This document shows, piece after piece, positions 26,380 to 34,532 of a stretch of 64,000 nt of DNA. A model generated the notes under the pieces. The model saw nothing but the letters and a program-made list of their open reading frames with translations. It did no database searches and was not told the origin of the DNA. The DNA is from Candidatus Avelusimicrobium aviculae. GTDB taxonomy: Bacteria; Elusimicrobiota; Elusimicrobia; Elusimicrobiales; Elusimicrobiaceae. Position 1 is the stretch's first letter, and each line of letters starts with the position of its first letter. The DNA is taken from positions 1 through 64,000 of the forward strand of contig CALUXF010000001.1 in the NCBI GenBank assembly GCA_944324655.1, written 5' to 3'. A program made the position numbers and the translations under genes.

Positions 26380-26409
26380 ATTAAACCATTAAAAAGAATA
26401 AAGTGTCAA
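26380..26409 (-). promoter_or_regulatory. Promoter of the hpf-PTS-lepA operon
   Basis: TTGACA (26404-26409), 18-bp spacer, TTTAAT (26380-26385) on the minus strand, ~45 bp before hpf. Confidence 0.6.
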
Positions 26410-26578
26410 CGCGTACGGGCTATATGCTGCGGGGAACCAACCGCTTGCGCGGGTGGGGGATACAACCAAGTGGAAGAATTTAAGGATTATTTGATGGGCC
26501 TCCGTCCTGCTTATATATTGGTAGTATAAGCCGCGGAAAGTGAAAATCAAGCTCTGTTTTTATGGCTTGGCGTATAAT
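26410..26578. other. Gene-free, GC-rich structured stretch upstream of hpf
   Basis: No ORF fits. Contains a strong imperfect hairpin, CCAACCGC-TTGC-GCGGGTGG (26438-26457), and on the minus strand a promoter-like TTGATT (26545-26550), 16 bp, TATACT (26523-26528) firing toward hpf. It may encode a small RNA or the long 5' leader of hpf. I could not match it to 6S, SRP RNA or a riboswitch. Confidence 0.35.
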
Positions 26579-26579
26579 A

Positions 26580-26604
26580 AAAAACCCCGCTTGCGCGGGG
26601 TTTT
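26580..26604 (-). terminator. Terminator after the 74-residue gene
   Basis: AACCCCGC / GCGGGGTT hairpin with a T run on the minus strand. Confidence 0.85.
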
Positions 26605-26608
26605 AAAT

Positions 26609-26833
26609 TTATTTGGCGTTCACCATTTTAGCTCTAGAGATATCACCTTTCTTATCTAAGAAATACAGATATCCTTTTTCTTTTTTGATGCCGCATTTTT
26701 CAACTTTCTTCGGCTTGCCGCCTTTTTTGCCGCCTCTGGCCATCTGCACGCGGGCGATGTCGCCGTCTTTGTCGATGTAATAGAGGAAGCCGTCTTCGCG
26801 TTCCATTCCAACTTTAAGTACTTTTTCTGCCAT
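26609..26833 (-). CDS. Small protein with two tandem copies of a ~25-residue motif
   Basis: 74 residues. Two near-identical halves, EDGFLYYIDKDGDIARVQM and KKGYLYFLDKKGDISRAKM in pattern, joined by a Gly/Lys-rich linker (GGKKGGKPKK). RBS AAGGAGG. Each copy looks like a two-strand beta hairpin (Y-L-Y-F-L-D-K-x-G-D-I). No signal peptide or enzyme motif; the basic linker suggests nucleic-acid or ribosome binding. Similar short proteins occur in several bacterial phyla without assigned function. Monocistronic. Confidence 0.82.
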   Translation of the reverse strand: MAEKVLKVGMEREDGFLYYIDKDGDIARVQMARGGKKGGKPKKVEKCGIKKEKGYLYFLDKKGDISRAKMVNAK

Positions 26834-27000
26834 TTGAGATATCCTCCTTTTTAAGGAAAAACAGTGTTACGAAAAAAGTCTAATAAAAAAATCAATACTT
26901 TGCAAGAAATTTTTTACGTCTAAGCCCCGCCGAAGCCATTTTGGGGGCGTTTCCCAGTACGCGTACAACAGGCGAAAATGGCCTATAAATAAGAGGGAAA

Positions 27001-27009
27001 TGCTATAAT
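27001..27009 (+). promoter_or_regulatory. Extended -10 element of smc
   Basis: TGCTATAAT 28 bp upstream of the smc ATG, which also has an RBS (AAGGGGAAG). Confidence 0.6.
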
Positions 27010-27037
27010 AGGCTATATCTGCCTAAAGGGGAAGTTT

Positions 27038-30000
27038 ATGTATTTAAAAGCAATAGAAATTATCGGTTTTAAGTCCTTTGCCGACAAGTCCCGCCTGGAT
27101 TTTGAGCCCGGCATCACCTGCGTAGTGGGGCCGAACGGGTGCGGAAAATCCAACGTGATAGATTCCGTGCGCTGGGCGATTGGCGAGATGAGCTGGAAAT
27201 CCCTTCGTTCCTCCTCCATGGTAGATATTATTTTTAACGGTACGGCCAAACGCGCCCCTTTAAATATGGCCCAGGTAAGTATGGTGTTTGATAATTCCAC
27301 CCGGCAGCTTCCGCTTGATTTTAATGAAATTACCGTTACCCGCAAAATTTTCCGTTCCGGAGAGAGTGAATATTATTTAAATAAGGTGCAATGCCGCCTG
27401 CGTGATATACGCGATTTGTTTTTGGATACCGGTATTGGCGGGGAAGGTTATGCCATTATTGACCAGGGCGGCGTGGAGAGCGTTCTCTCCGCTTCGGCCG
27501 AGCAACGCCGCGAAATGTTTGAGGAAGTGGCTGGCGTGTCTAAATATAAAGTAAAACGGGAAGAGTGTATTAAACGCTTGGAACGCGTAGATTTGGATTT
27601 GGCCCGCTTGGCCGACACGGTGGCTTTAATAGAAGAACAAATTAAAAAATTAGACAGCGAGGCCAAAAAAGCCCGCCTGTACCAACGCTACCGCGAAGAA
27701 CTAAAAGAAAGCGAAATCGCCATTTCCGTTTGCTCTATTAAAGAGTCAGACAAAACCATCGCCCAGCTTTCCGCCGATTTGGAACCCGTTGTGCGCCAAG
27801 CGGCGGATTTGGAAAACCGCATTTCCGCCCAAGAAGGTCAAACCGCCGCGCTGGACTTAAATTTAACTCACAAGCAAAAAGAAGCGGCTGCTTTTAATGA
27901 AAAAATTTCCGCCAGCAAATACCAGGTGGGGCTGCTGGAAGGGGCAATCAAAAATTGTGATAATTTGACCGCTGAACTTTCCAACCAGCTGGCTGCTTCC
28001 GGTGTGGAAGCCCAGCGCGGGCAAAGCCGCTTGGCGGAGTTAACCCCCGCGCTGTCCCGCTTAAAAGAACAGTTGGAGCAGGTGTCCAGAGAATTAGAAC
28101 CTTTACAGACTAAATACAATGAACAGGTGGCCGCGTCTCAAGAGTTGGAACAGCGCTTGCGCCAAACCGACGCGGACGCCCAGCGTGCCTCTGGCGAACA
28201 AATGCGTTTGGTGCAAAAACAGATGGAAGTTTCCAATAAAATTTCGTTGGAAGAGTCTTCCGCCCAGCGTGAAAATGAAGACTTAATCACGTTGGAAAAA
28301 AACAGCCAAGGCGCCCAAGAAGGCGTAACCCAGCTGGAACAGGCCGTAAAAGAAGTGCAATCTCGTTTGGAAGAAAAACAGCGCGCCGCCCAAGCGGCTA
28401 AAGAAGCCATTGCGGCGGATGAAACCAAAGTAAAAGAACTTCAGTCCGCCCGCGCGGCGTTGAATGAAAAACTTTCCGCCGTTAAATCCGCCCGCGCGGC
28501 CTTGGCGGCCAAGCTGGAGCTGATCCAAACCCAAGGCAAGAATGACCCGTACTGGGTGGGCGTAAAACTGGTTACGCAAAGCGCTTTGCCCGGTATTAAA
28601 GGCACGTTAAGAAAGGCGTTAAAATATCCGCCTTCTTTAAGCGTGGCGGTGGAAGACGCCTTTGGAAAATATTTGGACGCTGTGTTGTGCGACGATTTAC
28701 CCAGCGCCCGCCAGGCGATAGAAAAACTAAAAGAACACGGCAAAGCGCGCGCTAAATTTATTGTGCTTTCCGCCGTGCCGCAAGCCGCCGGTCAGGACGG
28801 AGAACTGAAAAAACAGCTTTCTTACGCGCCGGAATTGGAAGGTTTAATTAATTATATTATCGGCGGATACAACTGCCCGGCGGAAGGGGAAGTGCAAGGC
28901 GCTTTCTTTTTGGCGGCGGGCGCCAGCGGCGTAAAAGCGCCGGAAGCCTATTGGGGGGAAGAAGAAGCCGTAAAGCGGGAAGAGTCTTCCCGCGCCCAGG
29001 AAGAGGACTCTTTATCCAAAGAAATTATTTCCAATTATGATTTGCTTTCCAAGGCGGAGGAAGCCCTGCGCGCCCAGCGCGTAAAATACCAGGAAGAGGC
29101 TATTGCGCAAAATTCCGTACGCAATGAACTTTCCAACAAAGAAAATGAGCTTCGCCGCGTGCAGGAACAGTTGGCCCGTTCCGCCGCGCGCAAGCAGGAA
29201 ATTACGCTGCGGCTGGAAAACCGCCGCCGCGCCGCGCAGGATTTAAAACAAAATTTGGAAGAACTTAAAAAACAACAGCAAGACCAAGCCTCCCTGGTGC
29301 AGCGGGCGGCCCAGCGCAAGGAAGAATTACAAAAAGAAACCGAAAAGCTGAAAGCCCAAATTAACGCGCTGAGCACTTCTTTATATGAAATTAAAATAAA
29401 GAAAAACAATGTGGAGCTGGATTTAAAATCTACGGATTTTGAATACCGCTCTTTGTTGGATAATGAGGGCAAACGCAATGAACAGATTGCCTCTTCCAAC
29501 GCGCGTTTAAAAAGCCTGGCGGATGAAAAACTGGCTACACAAGGCAAATTATCCGCCGAGCGGGACAACCTGGCCCGCCTGGAGCTGGACGAGCACAAAC
29601 TGCGCGGGGAACTGGAAGCCCTGAAAAAAGAATTCGATGAAAAAACGGCCGCGCTTAACGCCAGCAAAAAACAAGTTTCTGATTTGCAAATTAAAAAGAA
29701 CGATTTGGAAAATGCCCTTTCCAACGCGCGCCGCCAGCGCACCACGGTGGTAAACAATTTGTTTGAAAGCTGGAACATCACGCCGGAAGAAGCCGCCATG
29801 AATTTTGGAGATAAACCGGTGGATTATGACCGCGTGAAAATGATGAGAAAACGCATTGAAAACATGGGCGCCGTAAACATGACCGCGCCGGAAGAATACG
29901 ACGCGCTGACCGAGCGGCACACCTTCTTAAAAACCCAAATAGGGGATTTGGAAGGCGCTAAAAAAGATTTGAAATCCGCCATTAATAAAATCAACCAAAC

Positions 30001-30514
30001 CACGCGGGAAAATTTCAAATACACGTTTGAGCAGGTGCGCATGCACTTTAAGAACATTTATCAAACGCTTTTCCGCGGCGGGGAGTGCGATTTGGTGCTT
30101 ACCCAGCCTGAAAACCTGCTGGAAACGGGGATAGAAATTTACGCCCAGCCGCCAGGTAAAAAATTATTAAATATTTCCTCCATGTCCGGAGGGGAGAAAA
30201 CCCTTACGGCTTTGTCTTTATTGTTTGCGTTCTTTACGCACAACCCGTCCCCTTTCTGTATTATGGACGAGGCGGACGCTGCTTTGGACGAAGCCAATGT
30301 GGAGCGTTACGTAAACTTAATTAAAGAATTCTCCAAAACCACGCAGTTTATCGTGGTAACGCACAATAAACGCACCATGGAATCAGCCCGCATGCTTTAT
30401 GGAATTACCATGGAAGAAAGCGGCGTGTCTAAAGTAATGTCCGTTAACTTGGAAGACCGCTCCGTTGCCGGTATGCAAAAGAAAGAAGAAATAGAATCCT
30501 TGGCGGAGGCATAA
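27038..30514 (+). CDS. smc: Chromosome segregation ATPase SMC
   Basis: 1158 residues. Condensin-like protein that organises the chromosome. N-terminal head with Walker A GPNGCGKSNVIDSVRW, coiled-coil arm, a hinge around residues 490-640 (DPYWVGVKL through the GAFFLAAG region), return coiled coil, and C-terminal head with the ABC signature MSGGEKTLTAL and Walker B FCIMDEADAALDEANV. Full length. Followed with no gap by a phosphoesterase gene. Partner ScpA/ScpB genes are not in this window. Confidence 0.97.
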   Translation: MYLKAIEIIGFKSFADKSRLDFEPGITCVVGPNGCGKSNVIDSVRWAIGEMSWKSLRSSSMVDIIFNGTAKRAPLNMAQVSMVFDNSTRQLPLDFNEITVTRKIFRSGESEYYLNKVQCRLRDIRDLFLDTGIGGEGYAIIDQGGVESVLSASAEQRREMFEEVAGVSKYKVKREECIKRLERVDLDLARLADTVALIEEQIKKLDSEAKKARLYQRYREELKESEIAISVCSIKESDKTIAQLSADLEPVVRQAADLENRISAQEGQTAALDLNLTHKQKEAAAFNEKISASKYQVGLLEGAIKNCDNLTAELSNQLAASGVEAQRGQSRLAELTPALSRLKEQLEQVSRELEPLQTKYNEQVAASQELEQRLRQTDADAQRASGEQMRLVQKQMEVSNKISLEESSAQRENEDLITLEKNSQGAQEGVTQLEQAVKEVQSRLEEKQRAAQAAKEAIAADETKVKELQSARAALNEKLSAVKSARAALAAKLELIQTQGKNDPYWVGVKLVTQSALPGIKGTLRKALKYPPSLSVAVEDAFGKYLDAVLCDDLPSARQAIEKLKEHGKARAKFIVLSAVPQAAGQDGELKKQLSYAPELEGLINYIIGGYNCPAEGEVQGAFFLAAGASGVKAPEAYWGEEEAVKREESSRAQEEDSLSKEIISNYDLLSKAEEALRAQRVKYQEEAIAQNSVRNELSNKENELRRVQEQLARSAARKQEITLRLENRRRAAQDLKQNLEELKKQQQDQASLVQRAAQRKEELQKETEKLKAQINALSTSLYEIKIKKNNVELDLKSTDFEYRSLLDNEGKRNEQIASSNARLKSLADEKLATQGKLSAERDNLARLELDEHKLRGELEALKKEFDEKTAALNASKKQVSDLQIKKNDLENALSNARRQRTTVVNNLFESWNITPEEAAMNFGDKPVDYDRVKMMRKRIENMGAVNMTAPEEYDALTERHTFLKTQIGDLEGAKKDLKSAINKINQTTRENFKYTFEQVRMHFKNIYQTLFRGGECDLVLTQPENLLETGIEIYAQPPGKKLLNISSMSGGEKTLTALSLLFAFFTHNPSPFCIMDEADAALDEANVERYVNLIKEFSKTTQFIVVTHNKRTMESARMLYGITMEESGVSKVMSVNLEDRSVAGMQKKEEIESLAEA

Positions 30515-31252
30515 GTGTTATACGGGGTTTTTTCGGACGTACATGGCAATTTTGAAGCGCTGGAAGCCTGTTTGGAACGCCTGCGCAAAGAGGGCGTGTC
30601 TCACTTTATCGTTTGCGGGGATTTGATTGGCTACGGGCCGGACCCGGAAGCCTGCGTGCAGCGGGTGTCCGCGTTAAAAAACACCATAAGCGTAATGGGC
30701 AATCATGACGCGGTTTTTATTCTGCCGGAGTTGGAAAGTTTCTTTAACCGGGAAGCGGCCATTTCTTTGGATTACAGCCGAAACGAAATGAGTGAAAACT
30801 CCGTGCGTTTTGTTTCCAAATTGCCGCATTCGTTTGAAGGGGAAAATTTTACCGTGGTGCATGGCACCCCGCTAGACCCTATTAAAGAATATTTTTCCAG
30901 CTGCATGCAGTTTAAAGTGAATTACCATTTGTGGAAGGGAAAAATCTGCTTTGTGGGGCATACCCACTTGCCGTTTTATATACGCGGAAATGAACAGGAA
31001 TGCGGCGTTTTTTTAAACCGCAGCGATGACTTTTTGGTTAAGCTGGACGATGATATGCGTTATATCATTAATCCGGGTTCCGTAGGCAAACCGCGGGATA
31101 ATAATCCGCGCGCCTCTTTTGGTATTTGGGACACGGAAAAAGAAACATTCCGGTTTCTGCGCCAAGAATATGACTACCACCCCACCCAGCGTAAAATGCA
31201 AGCGGCGAAACTCCCTTCTTTCTTAGTGGACAGTTTGTCTTTAGGTATTTAA
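30515..31252 (+). CDS. Calcineurin-like metallophosphoesterase (YfcE/MJ0936-like)
   Basis: 245 residues from a GTG directly following the smc stop, so translationally coupled. Two-metal site motifs: FSDVHGNFEAL, CGDLIGYGPDPEAC, MGNHDAV, VVHGTP and VGHTHLPF. These cytosolic enzymes hydrolyse phosphodiesters or phosphoproteins; the substrate is unknown. The 3' end overlaps the convergent membrane gene by 4 bp. Confidence 0.88.
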   Translation: MLYGVFSDVHGNFEALEACLERLRKEGVSHFIVCGDLIGYGPDPEACVQRVSALKNTISVMGNHDAVFILPELESFFNREAAISLDYSRNEMSENSVRFVSKLPHSFEGENFTVVHGTPLDPIKEYFSSCMQFKVNYHLWKGKICFVGHTHLPFYIRGNEQECGVFLNRSDDFLVKLDDDMRYIINPGSVGKPRDNNPRASFGIWDTEKETFRFLRQEYDYHPTQRKMQAAKLPSFLVDSLSLGI

Positions 31253-32604
31253 CGCGCCGGTTTTTTGCGGCGTGTTAATTTGTTCCATAGCGCAGCGGCG
31301 GCGGCCCCGCCCAGTACGCAAAGCGCGCTTTCAAAAGGGGCCCGGTATCTCCCGCCCGCTCCAAAGAAAGTAGAAGATATTCCCCAAAAATACAAAATAT
31401 AAATTCCTATAAATACCAAGTGGTTTCGTTTCGTTTTGTCTTTCCAAATCAGGCATGCTCCCGCAAAGGCCAGCCCGGCCGTAAGCAGGGTTTGCAAGAG
31501 GCATAATCCCAATAGCAGCCAGTCTGATAAGCGGCGCAAGTGTTTGGCAGGGATAGGGCCGGTTTTATTTAATTGATAAGAGAATTCTTCCTCTGTTAAG
31601 AGCGGGCGGCCAAAAAACAGGCGGGAAAGCTGAGTATAAGAACCCCCAAACAATGTTTTGGCCAGCCAGTATGGGGCGCGCAGCAGTTTTTCCGGCCAGT
31701 ATTTTAGAATCATCGGTTGGGCCTGTTGTTTGAACCAATTATCTTGTTGGGAAAGCGGCCAGTCGTTAAAATCCGGAGGGAGAGCCTGGCTAAGCAAGCG
31801 TGAGCCTTCCTGTGCCGGTAGGTGATGGGCGCGGGCCACGCTGTCTAAATTCCAATAATACAAATTGTAGGCGGCGGAAGAATGAAAACCCGCATAGCCG
31901 GTTTGCTTCCAATTACGTATCTGCCAGGCCCCGGTAAAGAGCAAAAAGGGCAACACCAGCGCGGCGGCGGTTTTCCCTATTTTTTTTACTCCGTCTTTGC
32001 GGTGTTTTAGAATAAGCAAAAGCAAACTGATAAACAACATGTTATAAGCCACCGGGCGCACAAAAACGGCCGCAGTTAACAAGAGGCTTGCCCACAACAG
32101 AAAAGACATTGTAGGTTTTTGTATGTATAAAAGCGCCGCCAAGAGGTAGGCAGTAATTAAAAAAGCAAATAAAACATCAGACAAATAGGCAAAAGAATAA
32201 GCCCAATATACCGTGCTTACCGCGCAGAGCAGCGCCGCCGCCCTTGCCGCCGTTTGGGATAAAAAGCTGCGCGCCGCTTGGTAAGACAAAGCAATTAACG
32301 CCGTAGATAAAAGGATTTGCCAAAAAGCAACAGCCGCGTTGCTTTGGCCAAACACGCCCCAAATGATTGCCAAAAACACCGGGTAGCCCGGCGTGCGGAA
32401 AGTTAGCGGGCGGTTGGTGTAGGCCTCCAGCAGGGAGCCTTGTTCCAGCAGGGTGTGGGCCGGGTGGGTATAGTTCAGCGAGTCCGGAAAAGTAAAGAGT
32501 GCCGTCCCCAGCGGATTTAAAAACAAAACGTATCCCAACACGGCTAGACGCAAAAATAAAGTGATTAGGATAAGCCGCCGGGCAAATAGATCTTTATAAA
32601 ACAT
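31249..32604 (-). CDS. Polytopic glycosyltransferase-like membrane protein (GT39/ArnT type)
   Basis: 451 residues from ATG 32604; the frame continues upstream through tRNA-Ala, but that extension is an artefact. About ten membrane helices. The early loop has FPDSLNYTHPAHTLL, and the following periplasmic segment TFRTPGYPVFLAIIWG matches the RxPGYP loop of polyprenyl-phosphate-sugar-using GT-C transferases. Probable lipid-linked sugar donor, acceptor unknown. RBS weak. The large C-terminal hydrophilic loop ends in a basic tail. Confidence 0.72.
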   Translation of the reverse strand: MFYKDLFARRLILITLFLRLAVLGYVLFLNPLGTALFTFPDSLNYTHPAHTLLEQGSLLEAYTNRPLTFRTPGYPVFLAIIWGVFGQSNAAVAFWQILLSTALIALSYQAARSFLSQTAARAAALLCAVSTVYWAYSFAYLSDVLFAFLITAYLLAALLYIQKPTMSFLLWASLLLTAAVFVRPVAYNMLFISLLLLILKHRKDGVKKIGKTAAALVLPFLLFTGAWQIRNWKQTGYAGFHSSAAYNLYYWNLDSVARAHHLPAQEGSRLLSQALPPDFNDWPLSQQDNWFKQQAQPMILKYWPEKLLRAPYWLAKTLFGGSYTQLSRLFFGRPLLTEEEFSYQLNKTGPIPAKHLRRLSDWLLLGLCLLQTLLTAGLAFAGACLIWKDKTKRNHLVFIGIYILYFWGISSTFFGAGGRYRAPFESALCVLGGAAAAALWNKLTRRKKPAR

Positions 32605-32680
32605 ATAACCAGTATATAAAATGTAACTGTTCTGCGGGGCACCTTGTGGTAGAGGAGGACAGAGAGAAACTAAAGATATA

Positions 32681-32705
32681 AAAAACCCCGCTGTATAAGC
32701 GGGGT
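32681..32705 (-). terminator. Terminator after tRNA-Ala
   Basis: ACCCCGCT / AGCGGGGT hairpin with a T run on the minus strand, between the tRNA and the membrane protein gene. Confidence 0.8.
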
Positions 32706-32716
32706 AATATGAAAAA

Positions 32717-32792
32717 TGGTGGACCTGACAAGGATCGAACTTGCGACCTCCTGCATGCCATGCAGGCGCTCTCCCAGCTGAGCTACAGGCCC
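32717..32792 (-). tRNA. tRNA-Ala (anticodon GGC), CCA encoded
   Basis: 76 nt with a complete cloverleaf. The acceptor stem GGGCCTG/CAGGTCC contains the G3-U70 wobble pair that identifies alanine tRNA; the anticodon loop ATGGCAT has GGC; the T loop is TTCGATC. The 3' CCA is encoded. Confidence 0.97.
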
Positions 32793-32808
32793 TTATCACT
32801 ACATAAAT

Positions 32809-32817
32809 AGTATAGCA
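32809..32817 (-). promoter_or_regulatory. Extended -10 element of tRNA-Ala
   Basis: TGCTATACT on the minus strand, 17 bp before the tRNA 5' end. Confidence 0.6.
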
Positions 32818-32973
32818 ATTTTTTTATTTTGTAGCAAGGGGCCGGACAAACCTTGTTTTTATTCGTGAGGCAACTGATTTTTTCTCACTTTCCGCCTTAC
32901 TCCAATACCCTTTAACCGGGGGGTTCCCCCCGCTGTTATATGAATGCTGCAAATGCTGGCAGTGCGAAAAAAT

Positions 32974-33007
32974 AAAACCCCGTTTTGGTTGAGCAAAACG
33001 GGGTTTT
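32974..33007 (-). terminator. Terminator after the ankyrin gene
   Basis: AAAACCCCGTTTTG / CAAAACGGGGTTTT, near-perfect, T-rich on both sides. Confidence 0.85.
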
Positions 33008-33018
33008 GTATTGTTTTT

Positions 33019-33825
33019 TTATAACGCCCTTAATTTCCCTTCCCATGAGAGTGTTTCTTGCTTTGGGGCAGCTTTTCCTTTAGCGGCGTTGTTAAGTATA
33101 TCATACGCTTGGCTGAATATGGACTTATCGGCCCAAGCAAGAGCGGCTTGGCCGTCTTTTGTTTTTGCCGTGATATTTTGCGGGCAAGCCTTTAATACTT
33201 TTTGCAATATTTTTAAGCCGTCCGGATTATTATTTTTGGTGGCTAATACGGCCATGTGCAACGGGGTTACCCCGTCTTTATCTTTCACACAAGGGTCGGC
33301 CCCGCGTTCCAGCAAGCGGTTGGCGGCGGAGATTTTTCCGTCACGCAGTAAAATCATGAGTGCCGTGGCGCCCTCGTCATCTTTTTTGTTTAAGAACCGC
33401 TGGGCTTTGGTTCCAGGAGCTACCGGGCCTTCATTCATGGCGGCGTAGCCTACTTTTAACCCGCGGGCCGTTTCTAAAGAGAGGAAGCGGTTGAGCAGGC
33501 TGTCTACAAATTGGCTGTCAGCCGCATAGAAAAGCGCGGTGCGGCCTAATTTGTCCTCTTGGGCTATTTGCAACGGAGATGTTGCCAAAGAAAGCACTTT
33601 GTCTAATAATTCCTTGGGGCCAAATTCCGCCGCTCTCATTAAAAATTCTTTTTTAAAGAGTTGTTCCCGTTCATAACCCGATGTGGGCAGTTTATGGGTA
33701 TAATTGGTTTCTACAATAGAAATGGTGTCTTTATATTGACGCATGAATTCCTGCACGCCATAGGCTTGGGCGGCTAATGCGCAAGTTAAAACAGCGGTAC
33801 TGCATATCATCCATTTTTTTATCAT
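33019..33825 (-). CDS. Exported ankyrin-repeat protein
   Basis: 268 residues from ATG 33825 (AGAGG upstream, preferred over ATG 33846), beginning with a signal peptide (KKWMIC...ALAAQA). Ankyrin repeats follow: EDKLGRTALFYAADSQFVDSLLNRFLSL, KDDEGATALMILLRDGKISAANRLLERGADPCVKD, KDGVTPLHMAVLATKNNNPDGLKILQKV and KDGQAALAWADKS. A periplasmic or surface protein-binding scaffold. A terminator hairpin lies only ~25 bp upstream, with no room for a promoter after it, so expression probably depends on read-through from the leader at 33909-34072. Confidence 0.85.
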   Translation of the reverse strand: MIKKWMICSTAVLTCALAAQAYGVQEFMRQYKDTISIVETNYTHKLPTSGYEREQLFKKEFLMRAAEFGPKELLDKVLSLATSPLQIAQEDKLGRTALFYAADSQFVDSLLNRFLSLETARGLKVGYAAMNEGPVAPGTKAQRFLNKKDDEGATALMILLRDGKISAANRLLERGADPCVKDKDGVTPLHMAVLATKNNNPDGLKILQKVLKACPQNITAKTKDGQAALAWADKSIFSQAYDILNNAAKGKAAPKQETLSWEGKLRAL

Positions 33826-33848
33826 CTTCTTTTTCCTCTTTTCCAATT

Positions 33849-33884
33849 AAAAAACCGGCTCCTTTTTTTCTTAGGAGCCGGTTT
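33849..33884 (-). terminator. Terminator/attenuator ahead of the ankyrin gene
   Basis: AAACCGGCTCCT / AGGAGCCGGTTT stem, 9-base A-rich loop, then six Ts on the minus strand, ending just before the ankyrin RBS. The 5' arm can alternatively pair with AGGAGCGG at 33919-33926, at the end of the leader ORF, which would block the terminator. Confidence 0.65.
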
Positions 33885-33908
33885 AATGTATATGTACAAA
33901 AAATTATT

Positions 33909-34034
33909 TTAAAATGTTCCGCTCCTTAATCCTTTTGCGTGTTTAAACATAAACATAGAATACGCAAAATAACGCACGTCCCCGGTAATTAGGGCGTGAG
34001 TGCGATTAATGTTTAGAGCGGTGTTTCTGTTCAT
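33909..34034 (-). CDS. Short leader ORF (41 codons), probably leaderless
   Basis: ATG at 34034 to TAA at 33909; the peptide starts MNRNTALNINRTH and ends GLRSGTF. No RBS: TACAAT ends 7 bp before the ATG, so transcription should start at the ATG. The stop lies 25 bases before the terminator hairpin, the arrangement of a transcription-attenuation leader peptide. No run of a single regulatory amino acid is evident. It could instead be a small RNA of ~180 nt. Confidence 0.4.
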   Translation of the reverse strand: MNRNTALNINRTHALITGDVRYFAYSMFMFKHAKGLRSGTF

Positions 34035-34041
34035 GTATATT

Positions 34042-34072
34042 ATTGTACTTAATTTTCGCTAATTTGTTGCAA
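34042..34072 (-). promoter_or_regulatory. Promoter of the ankyrin leader
   Basis: TTGCAA (34067-34072), 19-bp spacer, TACAAT (34042-34047) on the minus strand. Confidence 0.5.
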
Positions 34073-34134
34073 ATTTTTTTAAATTATTTTTACAATAGGC
34101 GTTTTACCGTCTGAAAAATAAAATTTTTACAAAG

Positions 34135-34449
34135 CTATGGCATCGCCTTTTTTTGGCTGCGGCGCTTGCGGGCTTGCTGGCGCAGGTTGCGGAAAGCGTC
34201 CAATTTAGTATAACGCAGCATGAGGCAAAAGTCTATTCCCACCATCACAAAGTTTAATACATACAGCCAAAAAACCCAGTCAAAATTATGCAAAATTTTA
34301 TGAATCATTCCGCAAATATAGGCAAATTCAATAGTAATCATAAACAGGAAACTTTTGCCCGCTGCGGTTTTGGTGCGCAGCGAACGTGAAATATTAAACG
34401 GCCACGCCAAACCAAAACCCAACATCATTAACGCTTCAAAAATGCTCAT
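34135..34449 (-). CDS. Small membrane protein, PQ-loop/SemiSWEET-like
   Basis: 104 residues with three hydrophobic segments and a strongly basic C-terminus (RQQARKRRSQKK). The first helix and loop, LGFGLAWPFNISRSLRTKTAAGKS, resemble the Pro-containing first helix of PQ-loop half-transporters, which dimerise to move small solutes. RBS AGAAGGA. A GGCGGCC/GGCCGCC hairpin lies between the upstream gene's stop and this RBS. The family call is tentative; no substrate can be proposed. Confidence 0.6.
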   Translation of the reverse strand: MSIFEALMMLGFGLAWPFNISRSLRTKTAAGKSFLFMITIEFAYICGMIHKILHNFDWVFWLYVLNFVMVGIDFCLMLRYTKLDAFRNLRQQARKRRSQKKAMP

Positions 34450-34532
34450 ATATTCCTTCTGTGGGCGGCCTTTTATGAGTTACCGGCCGCCTCATACATA
34501 TATTTTATCTTTTTCATGCTCAGGCGGACAAT

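Noticed and set aside
26410-26578. 6S or SRP RNA
   Set aside because: Neither the 6S central bubble nor the SRP RNA GGTCAGG..GGAAGG signature is present.
29035-29799. Long antisense open frame inside smc
   Set aside because: Ser/Arg/Lys-rich peptide complementary to the coiled-coil coding strand; typical shadow frame without RBS.
32605-32799. N-terminal extension of the glycosyltransferase-like protein through tRNA-Ala
   Set aside because: The peptide is simply the tRNA-Ala sequence and terminator read in frame; the real start is ATG 32604.
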